64,000 nt of DNA from Duganella sp. 1411 (GTDB taxonomy: Bacteria > Pseudomonadota > Gammaproteobacteria > Burkholderiales > Burkholderiaceae_D): the NCBI RefSeq assembly GCF_017833525.1, contig NZ_JAFICD010000003.1:310001-374000 (forward strand), read 5' to 3'. This document shows positions 8,880 to 17,417 of this stretch, in pieces (positions within the stretch are counted from its first letter, which is position 1; each line of letters begins with the position of its first letter). The position numbers and the translations under genes are program-made. A model generated the notes under the pieces. It saw only the letters and a program-made list of their open reading frames with translations, ran no database searches and was not told the DNA's origin.

Positions 8880-9410
8880 TTATGCCGGATTCGCCACCCC
8901 GGCGTCATGCCCGACACCCGCCGTCACCAGCTTGGCCGCCACCTTGGCGCAGGCTTCCACGTGCTGGTAGCCGATCTGGCGGAACGCCAGGAAGCCGATG
9001 CCGGCCGCGGCCAGCTGGCCGGCCAGCGGCACCATCTTGCCGGCCTGGCGCGCCGCCGTTTTCATGCCGGTGCGCCGCAGCACGTGCGACACCACTTCCC
9101 GCGTCACCACCTTGCCGACCAGCATGCCGCCGACGCCGATCGCCGCCTCGTAGGCGATCAGCTTGAACTTGGGCTGCAGCCGCTCGATCTGCTCCTCGGA
9201 CAGGCCGAACTCGTGGTTGATGTCGTCGATCAGCAGCGCGAACAGGCGCAGGTCCGACATCACGTCCAGGCCGGGAATCGGCACCGCCGCCACGCCGGCC
9301 GAGACCATCGCGCGGCGCCGCACCAATTTCCGGCAGCGTTCGCGCACCGCGTCGATGTCGCGCTCGGTACCCGGCACCAAGGTCCAGTTCGTGTTGTTTT
9401 TGAGTCCCAC
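8880..9410 (-). CDS. Small conserved protein with hydrophobic segments (DUF697-like, tentative)
   Basis: A 176-residue protein with a GTG start and a good GGGAGGC ribosome site. It has an N-terminal basic helix, then 'AAVPIPGLDVMSDLRLFALLIDDINHEFGLS' and Gly/Ala-rich hydrophobic stretches near residues 87-103 and 125-145. The 'VPIPGLD' pattern followed by helices resembles DUF697/YcjF-type membrane-associated proteins, but only loosely. It is convergent with minE and has no operon partner. Function unknown. Confidence 0.6.
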   Translation of the reverse strand: MGLKNNTNWTLVPGTERDIDAVRERCRKLVRRRAMVSAGVAAVPIPGLDVMSDLRLFALLIDDINHEFGLSEEQIERLQPKFKLIAYEAAIGVGGMLVGKVVTREVVSHVLRRTGMKTAARQAGKMVPLAGQLAAAGIGFLAFRQIGYQHVEACAKVAAKLVTAGVGHDAGVANPA

Positions 9411-9648
9411 AGCGCCTCCCGGATGAGCTGAAGATTATTTCCGGATTTCAACTTCTTCATTGAATTCGGGCTTTTTCCAGTGTACCGTGTAATAACACAA
9501 CGGGCGCGCACGATCAAAAATTACATTAACAAACGATAAATGTTAGTGTCCCACGAAAAATATTTTGACCTTTCTGCCAATAAATTTGTGAATCTCTGTT
9601 ATATTTGACGTGACATCTCTTTAACATATATTTCCTACAGGCAGCAGT
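9411..9648. other. AT-rich divergent intergenic region
   Basis: A 238-bp AT-rich region lies between the minus-strand gene at 8880 and the response regulator. TTGACC (9565-9570) and TATATT (9600-9605) are present, but their spacing of 29 bp is too wide for one sigma-70 promoter. I see no gene here. Confidence 0.5.
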
Positions 9649-10341
9649 ATGAGAATCGCCGTACTCGACAACGACCGCAGCCAGGCCGACTTGATCTGCC
9701 AGGTGTTGACCTCCGCCGGCCACATTTGCCACAGTTTTCAAACAGCAAAAGACGTGCTGGCGCAGCTGCGCAAGGACAGTTACGACATGCTCATACTCGA
9801 CTGGCAGGTGGTCGATCTGACCGGCGCCGAAGTGATGCGCCGCGCCCGTGAAAAGCTGCCCGACAGCGCCCCCGTGCTGTTCCTGACGACCAGCTCGGGC
9901 GAGGACGATATCGTCGCCGGCCTGGCCGCCGGCGCCGACGATTACATGATCAAGCCGCTACGCCGCAGCGAGATGGTGGCGCGCGTGCAAGCGCTGCTGC
10001 GGCGCGCCTATCCCGCCCAGAACGGCGCCGAACAATTACAATTCGGTCAATACGTTTTCGAGACCCGCCCCGGTCGTTTGCTGATGGATGGCGTGGTGCT
10101 GGACGTCACCCACAAAGAGTTCTACCTCGCGCTGTTATTTTTCCGCAACATCGGCCGGCCGCTGTCGCGCGCCTACATCCATGAGGCCGTGTGGATCCGC
10201 GAGACCGCCGTGCCGTCCCGCACCATGGACACCCACGTCTCGCGCGTGCGCAACAAATTGCAATTAAAACCAGAAAACGGCTTCCGCCTGGTGCCCGTGT
10301 ACAGTTACGGTTACCGGTTGGAAAAACTCGGCGCGGCGTAA
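9649..10341 (+). CDS. Orphan OmpR/PhoB-type response regulator
   Basis: A DNA-binding response regulator of 230 residues. The receiver domain (1-120) has acidic residues at 7-9, phospho-acceptor Asp51, Thr80/Thr81 and Lys102 in 'DDYMIKP'. The C-terminal domain (about 130-228) is a winged helix with 'VTHKEFYLALLFFRNIGRPLSRAYIHEAVW' and 'SRTMDTHVSRVRNKL'. There is no histidine kinase next to it; hemA follows 116 bp downstream and has its own promoter. Its partner kinase and targets cannot be read from the window. Confidence 0.85.
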   Translation: MRIAVLDNDRSQADLICQVLTSAGHICHSFQTAKDVLAQLRKDSYDMLILDWQVVDLTGAEVMRRAREKLPDSAPVLFLTTSSGEDDIVAGLAAGADDYMIKPLRRSEMVARVQALLRRAYPAQNGAEQLQFGQYVFETRPGRLLMDGVVLDVTHKEFYLALLFFRNIGRPLSRAYIHEAVWIRETAVPSRTMDTHVSRVRNKLQLKPENGFRLVPVYSYGYRLEKLGAA

Positions 10342-10423
10342 TCCGCCCGCCCGCCCGGGGCCGCCGCGATGGCCGCTGCTATGGCTTTAGGCAGTCCCGG
10401 GGCTACATCCAGGTACATCACGG

Positions 10424-10429
10424 TATAAT
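10424..10429 (+). promoter_or_regulatory. Predicted -10 element for hemA
   Basis: TATAAT lies 29 bp before the hemA ATG; the matching -35 is weak. The element overlaps an alternative in-frame ATG at 10428, which argues against that codon as the start. Confidence 0.45.
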
Positions 10430-10457
10430 GTCCGCTAATTCAACGTCCGGACCCGCC

Positions 10458-11732
10458 ATGCAGCTGCTCGCCGTCGGCCTCAATCACCACACCGCACCGG
10501 TCTCGCTCCGCGAGCAGCTGGCGTTCGCCCCTGAGCAGCTGGGCCAGGCGGTGGTGGCGGCGCGTTCGTGGTTCGAGCGCATCGACCACCGCGGCAGCGA
10601 CGAAGCGGCGATCCTGTCGACCTGCAACCGCACCGAGTTGTACGCGGCCAGCCAGGTGCCCGATCCGCTCGACGCCGGCGCCCATTTCCTGGCCGATTTC
10701 CACAAATTGAACTACGCCGAACTGCGGCCGCACCTGTATTTGTTGCCGCAGCACGACGCCGTGCGCCACACCTTCCGCGTCGCCTCCGGGCTCGATTCGA
10801 TGGTGCTGGGCGAGACGCAGATCCTCGGCCAGATCAAGGACGCGATCCGCACCGCCGACGAGGCGGGCGGCCTGGGCACCTATCTGCACCAGCTGTTCCA
10901 GCGCAGCTTCTCGGTCGCCAAGGAGGTGCGCAGCACCACCGAGATCGGCGCCCACAGCGTGTCGATGGCCGCCGCCGCCGTGCGCCTGTCGCAGCGCATC
11001 TTCGACAAGATCTCCGAGCAGAACGTGCTGTTCATCGGCGCCGGCGAGATGATCGAATTGTGCGCCACCCACTTCGCGGCGCAGAATCCGAAAACCATCA
11101 CCATCGCCAACCGCACGCTGGAACGCGGCGAGCTGCTGGCGCACCGCTACGGCGGCCGCGCGATCCGCCTGGCCGACCTGCAGGACAAGCTGCACCAGTA
11201 CGACATCGTCATCTCGTGCACCGCCTCGTCGCTGCCGCTGATCGGCCTGGGCATGGTGGAGCGCGCGATCAAGGCGCGCCGCCACAAGCCGATGTTCATG
11301 GTCGATCTGGCCGTGCCGCGCGATATCGAGCCCGAAGTGTCGCGCCTCAACGACGCCTTCCTGTACACCGTCGACGATCTGGGCAAGGTGGTGCAGACCG
11401 GGATGGAAAACCGCCAGGCCGCCGTCGCCCAGGCCGAGGCGATCATCGAAACGCGGGTGCAGTCGTTCATGCACTGGATCGACGACCGTGCCGTGGTGCC
11501 GGTGATTCAAAGCCTGCACGAAAACGGCGAGGCGCTGCGCCAGATCGAACTCGAACGCGCCCGCAAGATGCTGGCCAAGGGCGAGGATATCGACGTCGTG
11601 CTCGAAGCCCTGTCCAAGGGCCTGACCGCGAAATTCATGCACGGCCCGCAGCAGGCGCTGCACCGGGCCCAGGGCGACGAGCGCGCCCACCTGGCCGAGC
11701 TGCTGCCGCAGCTGTTCCGCGGCCGCCGTTAG
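10458..11732 (+). CDS. hemA: Glutamyl-tRNA reductase HemA
   Basis: Reduces glutamyl-tRNA to glutamate-1-semialdehyde with NADPH, the first committed step of C5-pathway tetrapyrrole synthesis. The 424-residue protein begins 'MQLLAVGLNHHTAPVSLRE', as in other HemA. It has the catalytic Cys56 in 'STCNRTELY', the conserved 'ASGLDSMVLGETQILGQ', an NADP-binding Rossmann segment ('VLFIGAGEMIELCA'), and a C-terminal dimerization helix region. The start at 10458 is supported by the TATAAT at 10424. prfA follows by 99 bp, the same hemA-prfA-prmC order found in many proteobacteria. Confidence 0.96.
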   Translation: MQLLAVGLNHHTAPVSLREQLAFAPEQLGQAVVAARSWFERIDHRGSDEAAILSTCNRTELYAASQVPDPLDAGAHFLADFHKLNYAELRPHLYLLPQHDAVRHTFRVASGLDSMVLGETQILGQIKDAIRTADEAGGLGTYLHQLFQRSFSVAKEVRSTTEIGAHSVSMAAAAVRLSQRIFDKISEQNVLFIGAGEMIELCATHFAAQNPKTITIANRTLERGELLAHRYGGRAIRLADLQDKLHQYDIVISCTASSLPLIGLGMVERAIKARRHKPMFMVDLAVPRDIEPEVSRLNDAFLYTVDDLGKVVQTGMENRQAAVAQAEAIIETRVQSFMHWIDDRAVVPVIQSLHENGEALRQIELERARKMLAKGEDIDVVLEALSKGLTAKFMHGPQQALHRAQGDERAHLAELLPQLFRGRR

Positions 11733-11831
11733 CGAGCCTGCGCCGCCCGCCGATCGCGCTGATAGCCGGTCGCACTCACCGCCGCGTCCACGCGGCATCC
11801 GCCTCACCCCTTACACAATACCGCATACGCT

Positions 11832-12908
11832 ATGAAACCATCCATGCTGGCCAAGCTCGATCAACTGGCGAACCGCCTGGTCGAACTCGATGAACTGCTG
11901 ATGTCCGAAGGCGCCACCAGCAATATGGACGCCTACCGCAAAATGACCCGCGAGCACGCCGAACTGGGGCCGCTGGTGGCGCTGTACAACGCCTACCAGG
12001 AAGCGATCGGCGACATCGCCGCCGCGCAGGAGATGCTGTCCGATCCCGAGATGAAGGAATTCGCGCAGGACGAAATCGAAGCGTCCAAAACCCGCATGGC
12101 CGAACTGGAGATCGAGCTGCAGAAGATGCTGCTGCCGAAGGACGCCAACGACGAGCGCAACATCTTCCTCGAGATCCGCGCCGGCACCGGCGGCGACGAG
12201 TCGGCCTTGTTCGCCGGCGACCTGCTGCGCATGTACACCCGCTTCGCCGAGCGCAATCGCTGGCAGGTGGAAGTGGTGTCGGAATCGGCGTCGGACCTGG
12301 GCGGCTACCGCGAGGTGATCGTGCGCCTGATCGGCAACGGCGTGTACGCCAAGCTGAAGTTCGAATCCGGCGGCCACCGCGTGCAGCGCGTGCCGGCCAC
12401 CGAAACCCAGGGCCGCATCCACACCTCCGCCTGCACGGTGGCGGTGATGCCGGAGGCGGACGAAGTCGAAGACGTCAACATCAATCCGGCCGACCTGCGC
12501 ATCGACACCTTCCGCGCCTCCGGCGCCGGCGGTCAGCACATCAACAAGACCGATTCGGCGGTGCGGCTGACCCACCTGCCGACCGGGATCGTGGTCGAAT
12601 GCCAGGACGACCGCTCGCAGCACAAGAACAAGGCGCAGGCGCTGAAAGTGCTGGCCGCGCGCATCAAGGACGTGCAGCTGCGCGAGCAGCAGTCCAAGGA
12701 AGCGGCCACGCGCAAAAGCCTGATCGGCTCGGGCGACCGCAGCGAGCGTATCCGCACCTACAACTTCCCGCAGGGGCGCATGACGGACCACCGCATCAAC
12801 CTGACGTTGTACAAGCTCGATTTCATCATGGACGGCGACCTGACGGAGCTGACCAACGCGCTGGCGGCGGAACACCAGGCCGAGTTGCTGGCGGCGCTGG
12901 GCGACTGA
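11832..12908 (+). CDS. prfA: Peptide chain release factor 1 (RF1)
   Basis: Reads UAA and UAG stop codons and triggers release of the nascent peptide. The 358-residue protein has the stop-codon-reading tripeptide Pro188-Ala-Thr190 and the catalytic Gly233-Gly-Gln235 in 'SGAGGQHINKTDSAVRL'. The GGQ glutamine is the methylation target of PrmC, which is encoded two genes downstream. Length and motifs are standard. Confidence 0.97.
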   Translation: MKPSMLAKLDQLANRLVELDELLMSEGATSNMDAYRKMTREHAELGPLVALYNAYQEAIGDIAAAQEMLSDPEMKEFAQDEIEASKTRMAELEIELQKMLLPKDANDERNIFLEIRAGTGGDESALFAGDLLRMYTRFAERNRWQVEVVSESASDLGGYREVIVRLIGNGVYAKLKFESGGHRVQRVPATETQGRIHTSACTVAVMPEADEVEDVNINPADLRIDTFRASGAGGQHINKTDSAVRLTHLPTGIVVECQDDRSQHKNKAQALKVLAARIKDVQLREQQSKEAATRKSLIGSGDRSERIRTYNFPQGRMTDHRINLTLYKLDFIMDGDLTELTNALAAEHQAELLAALGD

Positions 12909-12924
12909 CCCGTACCGCCACCCT

Positions 12925-12964
12925 GGGGTCGTACCCCGGGGGGTACGACCCCGCCTTTGCGGGT
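12925..12964. repeat. Dispersed palindromic repeat, GGGGTCGTACCC family, copy C
   Basis: GGGGTCGTACCCC (12925-12937) and GGGGTACGACCCC (12940-12952) form a perfect 13-bp inverted repeat with a 2-base spacer, followed by the shared tail CTTTGCGGGT (12955-12964). It lies between prfA and dsbB. Confidence 0.85.
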
Positions 12965-13041
12965 TAAGATTAAGAGCCGCCTAAGACCACGGTATCGCCA
13001 ATGTGCGAGAATCACGCGATCACCACCACGAAAACAACTCC

Positions 13042-13515
13042 ATGAACCAGTCCCGCTCCCTGCTGCTGTCCATCGCCTTCGCCAGCTTTGGTTTGATCGC
13101 CGTCGCGCTGTACCTGCAGCACGGGCTCGACATGTTGCCTTGTCCGCTGTGCGTGATCCAGCGCTACCTGTTCCTGGCGATCGGCTTCGCCTCGCTGATC
13201 GGCGCCTTCATCAGCAAGCCCAAAATCGGCGCCGGCATTGGCCTGCTGGCCGCGCTGGGCGGTTTGGTCTACGCCGGCAAACACCTGTACGTGCTGGCCA
13301 ACCCCGGCCTCTCGTGCGGCATCGACCCGATGGAAACCTTCCTCAACAAGATCCCCACCGCCACCTACCTGCCGTTCCTGTTCAAGGCCGACGGCCTGTG
13401 CGAAGACGCGTTGGCGCCGTGGTTCGGCCTGTCGATTCCACAGTGGTCCTTCCTGTGGTTCGGCCTCTTCGCGCTGGCGCTGGCGTGGGCGCTGCTGCGC
13501 CGCTCGCGCGCATGA
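13042..13515 (+). CDS. dsbB: Disulfide bond formation protein DsbB
   Basis: Inner-membrane quinone reductase that reoxidizes periplasmic DsbA. The 157-residue protein has four membrane helices and the two periplasmic cysteine pairs: Cys34/Cys37 in 'PCPLC', and Cys92/Cys120. The start ATG at 'MNQSRSLLLS' was chosen because the 13 codons before it are charged (a His run) and would spoil the first helix. The TGA stop overlaps the prmC start in an ATGA, so the two are probably translationally coupled, although their functions are unrelated. Confidence 0.93.
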   Translation: MNQSRSLLLSIAFASFGLIAVALYLQHGLDMLPCPLCVIQRYLFLAIGFASLIGAFISKPKIGAGIGLLAALGGLVYAGKHLYVLANPGLSCGIDPMETFLNKIPTATYLPFLFKADGLCEDALAPWFGLSIPQWSFLWFGLFALALAWALLRRSRA

Positions 13516-14360
13516 TCGACGGCATCGACGGCATCGACGCCATCGGCGCCGGCGTCACCGTCGGCGCGCTGCAAACGCAGTCGCTGCTCGACGCGCTGGA
13601 TAACCGCGTCCTGCTGTGCCACGCGCTGGGGCTGAGCCGCGTCGGCCTGATCACCCAATCCGAGCGCGCGCTGAGCGCCGACGAGGCGAATCGCTTCGCC
13701 GCGCTGGTGAAACGCCGCCTCGACGGCGAACCGATCGCCTACATCGTCGGCCAGCGCGAGTTTTTCGGCCTGCCGTTCGAAGTCGGCGGCGCCGTGCTGA
13801 TACCCCGTCCCGACACCGAACTGCTGGTCGAACTGACCCTGGAGCGCCTGCCGCCATCCGGCCGGGTGCTCGACATGGGCACCGGCAGCGGCGCCATCGC
13901 GGTCGCCGTGGCGCACACACGGCGCGACGCCGACGTCACCGCCCTCGATGTCAGTCCGGAGGCGCTGGCCGTGGCGCGCCGCAACGCCGCCGCCAACGGC
14001 GTCCGCGTCGCTTTCCTGCAAAGCGACTGGTTCGCGGCGCTGGAGGCAAAGCCGCCGTTCGACGTCATCGCCTCCAATCCGCCCTACATCGCCAGCGGCG
14101 ACCGCCACCTGTCCGAGGGCGATTTGCGCTACGAGCCGGTTGGCGCGCTGACCGACCACGCCGACGGCCTGTCGGCGCTGCGCATCATCGTCGCCGGGGC
14201 CCGGGCACGTTTGAAGCCCGGTGGCTGGCTGCTGATGGAGCACGGCTACGACCAGTCGGCCGCCGTGCGCCAGTTGTTAACCGAACAAGGTTACACCGAC
14301 GTGCAAAGCTGGACCGACCTGGCCGGCATCGAGCGCGTGACCGGTGCGCGGACGCACTGA
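13512..14360 (+). CDS. prmC: Release factor glutamine methyltransferase PrmC
   Basis: SAM-dependent N5-glutamine methyltransferase that modifies the GGQ glutamine of RF1 and RF2. The 282-residue protein has the SAM loop 'DMGTGSG' (121-127) and the diagnostic 'NPPY' (189-192). The start overlaps the dsbB stop. The first codons carry a 9-bp micro-repeat (ATCGACGGC, nearly three units) that encodes Ile-Asp-Gly repeats. This stretch is outside the conserved domain, and a start a little further downstream is possible. Confidence 0.94.
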   Translation: MIDGIDGIDAIGAGVTVGALQTQSLLDALDNRVLLCHALGLSRVGLITQSERALSADEANRFAALVKRRLDGEPIAYIVGQREFFGLPFEVGGAVLIPRPDTELLVELTLERLPPSGRVLDMGTGSGAIAVAVAHTRRDADVTALDVSPEALAVARRNAAANGVRVAFLQSDWFAALEAKPPFDVIASNPPYIASGDRHLSEGDLRYEPVGALTDHADGLSALRIIVAGARARLKPGGWLLMEHGYDQSAAVRQLLTEQGYTDVQSWTDLAGIERVTGARTH

Positions 14361-14439
14361 CAAACGTCCCCTCCCTGCGGTATCGTGGCTTTGCGCCGCT
14401 CTCCAAACTATTTGTTAAACTAGCAAGCGATAATTGATC

Positions 14440-14499
14440 GGCGGCGCATGCATGGCCGATTACGGCGTTCCGCCTAATCCGCCCTACGTGTATCCGCGT
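14440..14499. repeat. Dispersed repeat, GATTACGGCGTTCCGCC family, copy 1
   Basis: The unit GATTACGGCGTTCCGCCTAA continues into TCCGCCCTACGTG and also occurs at 17291-17391 and 26605-26656. Here it lies between prmC and gshA. The repeat is an open frame that runs into gshA, so a naive start call would wrongly include it in the protein. Confidence 0.8.
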
Positions 14500-14592
14500 C
14501 GGCCGACTTTTGGCCTTGCCAACGCGTTTGTCCGTTTTCGGTTAATCTCGCACCTCACAGTTTGTTTGATGCAACACGAAAGGAAGATCCAA

Positions 14593-16191
14593 TTGTCCAA
14601 TCTACTGACTCGCCGCCTGGCACTGCTGGCCAAGCCGGAGCACCGCGCGGTGCTGGGTGGCTTGCGTGGCATCGAGCGCGAAACGCTGCGGGTTGACCGG
14701 CACGGCCACTTGGCCGCCACACCGCATCCGGTGGCCATGGGTTCGGCCCTGACGCATCCGCAAATCACCACCGACTACGCCGAGGCGCTGCTGGAGTTCA
14801 TCACCCCGGCCGAGGCGGACATCGCCACCACCATCGAAAAACTCGACGGCATCCACCGCTACGCCTACAGCAAATTGGGCGACGAACTGCTGTGGAGCCA
14901 ATCGATGCCCTGCCAGCTGCCGGGCGAGGAGGACATCGCGATCGCCTGGTACGGCAGCTCCAATCTGGGCACGCTCAAACACGTGTACCGGCGCGGCCTG
15001 GCGCTGCGCTACGGTAAAGCGATGCAGTGCATCGCCGGCATCCACTACAACTACTCGCTGGACGAACGCCTGTGGCGCGTGCTGGCCGAGAACGAGCCGG
15101 CCGAAAAGCGGCTGTCGAAAAAAGGCTATCAGTCGGAGGCCTACCTCGCCACCATCCGCAACTTCCGCCGCTATAGCTGGCTGTTGATGTACCTGTTCGG
15201 CGCCTCGCCGGTGCTGTCGACCGGCTTTTTGCGCGGCCGGCCGCACAAGCTCGAAACGCTGTCCGAGGACACGCTGTACCTGCCCTACGCCACCAGCCTG
15301 CGCATGAGCGACCTCGGTTACCAGAACGACGCGCAATCGGGCCTGAGCCCGCACGAGAACTGTTTGGACAGCTACGTCGCGGCGCTGACCAAGGCCGTCA
15401 ACCAGCCGTACGCGCCCTACGCGGAACTGGGCACCAAACGCGATGGCGAATGGATCCAACTGAGCACCAACGTGCTGCAGATCGAAAACGAGTACTACTC
15501 CACCATCCGCCCCAAGCGCGTGATCCAGACCGGCGAACGGCCGATCCAGGCGCTGTGCGCGCGCGGCGTGCAGTACATCGAGGTGCGCTGCATGGACGTC
15601 GACCCGTTCGAGCCGGTCGGCATCAGCGTCGAAGCGGGCCGCTTCCTCGACGCCTTCCTGCTGTTCTGCGCCCTGGAGGAAAGCCCGGCGATCTCGCCGG
15701 AGGAAAGCCTGCGCCACACCCGCAACTTCGCGCGCACCGTCAAGGAAGGCCGCCGTCCTGGCCTGATGCTGACCAACGACGACGGCGACATCGGCCTGCA
15801 AAGCTGGGGCGCCGAACTGCTCGAGCGCATCCGCCCGGCGGCCGAGCTGCTTGACTCGCTGCGCGGCGACAGCGCCCATGCCGACGCGATGATATCGCAG
15901 GCAGCCAAGCTGGCCGACGCCAGCCTGACGCCGTCGGCCAAGGTGCTGGCGACGATACAGGCCAACGGCAAATCGTTCGCCGCCTTCGGCCTGGCGCAGA
16001 GCGAAAAGCACGCCGCCTACTTCCGCAGCCACCCGCCGAGCGCCGACGAAACGGCGTATTTCGACGGCCTGGGCGCCGTCTCGCTGGCCGAACAGGCCGA
16101 GATGGAAGCCGCCCCGCAAACCAATTTCGACGACTACGTCGCCGCCTACCGCGCCAGCAATCTGTGCCACTCCAGCCACGACTGCGACTAG
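14593..16191 (+). CDS. gshA: Glutamate-cysteine ligase GshA
   Basis: ATP-dependent ligation of glutamate and cysteine, the first step of glutathione synthesis. It belongs to the gamma-proteobacterial-type family: 'GIERETLRV', 'TDYAEALLEFITP', 'YGSSNLGTLKHVYRRGL', 'GIHYNYSL', 'YLFGASPVLSTGFL' and 'YIEVRCMDVDPF' all match E. coli GshA in order. I place the start at TTG 14593, giving 532 residues: AAAGGAAGA precedes it at good spacing and the protein then begins 'LSNLLTRRLALLAKPEH'. An ATG at 14569 is an alternative. A frame starting near 14434 would translate the dispersed repeat. Confidence 0.93.
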   Translation: MSNLLTRRLALLAKPEHRAVLGGLRGIERETLRVDRHGHLAATPHPVAMGSALTHPQITTDYAEALLEFITPAEADIATTIEKLDGIHRYAYSKLGDELLWSQSMPCQLPGEEDIAIAWYGSSNLGTLKHVYRRGLALRYGKAMQCIAGIHYNYSLDERLWRVLAENEPAEKRLSKKGYQSEAYLATIRNFRRYSWLLMYLFGASPVLSTGFLRGRPHKLETLSEDTLYLPYATSLRMSDLGYQNDAQSGLSPHENCLDSYVAALTKAVNQPYAPYAELGTKRDGEWIQLSTNVLQIENEYYSTIRPKRVIQTGERPIQALCARGVQYIEVRCMDVDPFEPVGISVEAGRFLDAFLLFCALEESPAISPEESLRHTRNFARTVKEGRRPGLMLTNDDGDIGLQSWGAELLERIRPAAELLDSLRGDSAHADAMISQAAKLADASLTPSAKVLATIQANGKSFAAFGLAQSEKHAAYFRSHPPSADETAYFDGLGAVSLAEQAEMEAAPQTNFDDYVAAYRASNLCHSSHDCD

Positions 16192-16212
16192 AACGCCACC
16201 ATCGAGGCCCCC

Positions 16213-17256
16213 GTGCTGACCTTCTACAACGAGCTGCATGCCCAGCACCGGGGACGCTACGAGATTTTTCGCGGCGAGATGGTGCCGTGCTTCGAAAAAC
16301 CGGAGCGGGCCGACGCCGTGCTGGCGGAACTGGGCCGGCGCGGCCTTGGCCGCATCGTCACGCCGCAGGGCGTGCCGTTAATGTCGCTCGAACGCATCCA
16401 CACGCCGCGCTACCTGCACTTCCTGCGCACCGCCTGGAGCGAATGGCTGGCGCTCGACCCGGCCAACGCGCAGAAGGACGCCTTCCCCGCCGTCTGGCCG
16501 GTGCGCACACTGCGCGACGACATCGAGCCGGATAACTTCTGCGCCAAACTGGGTTTGTATTCGATGGACAGCGGCACGCCGCTGACCGCCGGCACCTGGA
16601 CCGCCGCCAAGACCGGCGCCGATTGCGCGGTCAACGCCGCGCACGCGCTGCGCCTGGGCGAGCGCGGCGCGTTTGTGCTGAGCCGCCCGCCGGGCCACCA
16701 CGCGGGCGCCGATTTCTTTGGCGGCTACTGCTTCCTGAACAACGCCGCGCTGGCCGCCCAGCACATGCTCGACGACGGCGCGCGCAAGGTCGCCATCATC
16801 GACATCGACTACCACCATGGCAACGGCACGCAGAGCATCTTCTACGGCCGCGACGATGTGCTGTTCATTTCGATCCACGCCGATCCGCGCAGCGAGTATC
16901 CGTTCTATCTGGGGCACGCCGATGAACGCGGCGAAGGCGCGGGGCAGGGTTTCAATATGAACTTGCCGCTGGCGGCGGGCAGCTCGGTCAAGGCCTGGTT
17001 CACGGCGCTGGAGACGGCATGCATCCGCATCGGCGGCTTCGCGCCGGATGCGCTGGTGGTATCGCTAGGGGTGGATACGTTCGCCGGCGATCCGCTGTCG
17101 CGCTTCGCCTTGCAAAGCGCGGATTACCTGAAAGTGGGCGAGCGGCTGGCCTACCTGAATTTGCCGACGGCCTTCATCTTCGAAGGTGGCTACGCGGTCA
17201 AGGAATTGGGGATCAATGTCGTCAACGTCCTGGAAGGTTACGAAACGGCGCTCTGA
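16213..17256 (+). CDS. Acetylpolyamine amidohydrolase-like deacetylase (HDAC family)
   Basis: A 347-residue zinc hydrolase of the arginase/histone-deacetylase fold. Catalytic His162 and His163 lie in 'RPPGHHAG', zinc ligands are Asp199, His201 ('DYHHGNGTQ') and Asp288 ('LGVDTFAGDP'), and the transition-state Tyr327 is in 'EGGYAVKELG'. The sequence follows Mycoplana ramosa acetylpolyamine amidohydrolase along its length ('ELVPPFE', 'CRPPGHHAGIDMFGGYCFINNAA', 'VSLGVDTFEQDP'), so deacetylation of acetylated polyamines is more likely than action on histone-like proteins. GTG start. It begins 21 bp after gshA, possibly co-transcribed. Confidence 0.85.
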   Translation: MLTFYNELHAQHRGRYEIFRGEMVPCFEKPERADAVLAELGRRGLGRIVTPQGVPLMSLERIHTPRYLHFLRTAWSEWLALDPANAQKDAFPAVWPVRTLRDDIEPDNFCAKLGLYSMDSGTPLTAGTWTAAKTGADCAVNAAHALRLGERGAFVLSRPPGHHAGADFFGGYCFLNNAALAAQHMLDDGARKVAIIDIDYHHGNGTQSIFYGRDDVLFISIHADPRSEYPFYLGHADERGEGAGQGFNMNLPLAAGSSVKAWFTALETACIRIGGFAPDALVVSLGVDTFAGDPLSRFALQSADYLKVGERLAYLNLPTAFIFEGGYAVKELGINVVNVLEGYETAL

Positions 17257-17290
17257 GCAACAGACCACATCACGTCGGATCACGTTAAAA

Positions 17291-17391
17291 CACGTAGGGC
17301 GGATTAGCGCAGCGTAATCCGCCATGCATGCGCCGCCGGCGGCTCAACGATGGCGGATTACGGCGTTCCGCCTAATCCGCCCTACGTGGAT
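17291..17391. repeat. Dispersed repeat, GATTACGGCGTTCCGCC family, copy 2 (paired inverted form)
   Basis: Two units face each other. The left one is the reverse complement of the family unit but with AGCGCAGCG in the middle instead of AGGCGGAACGCC; the right one is canonical. CACGTAGGGCGGATTA and its inverse TAATCCGCCCTACGTG close the ends. The whole 100-bp stretch can fold into a long hairpin between the convergent deacetylase and serine-hydrolase genes. Confidence 0.85.
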
Positions 17392-17417
17392 CCGTGGTGC
17401 CGCTTGCGTCGGGGGCC

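Noticed and set aside
9565..9605. TTGACC / TATATT as a promoter of the orphan response regulator
   Set aside because: Spacing of 29 bp is far outside the sigma-70 range.
14434..14592. N-terminal extension of GshA from about 14434
   Set aside because: It would translate the dispersed repeat at 14440-14499. A better ribosome site and the conserved start lie at 14593.
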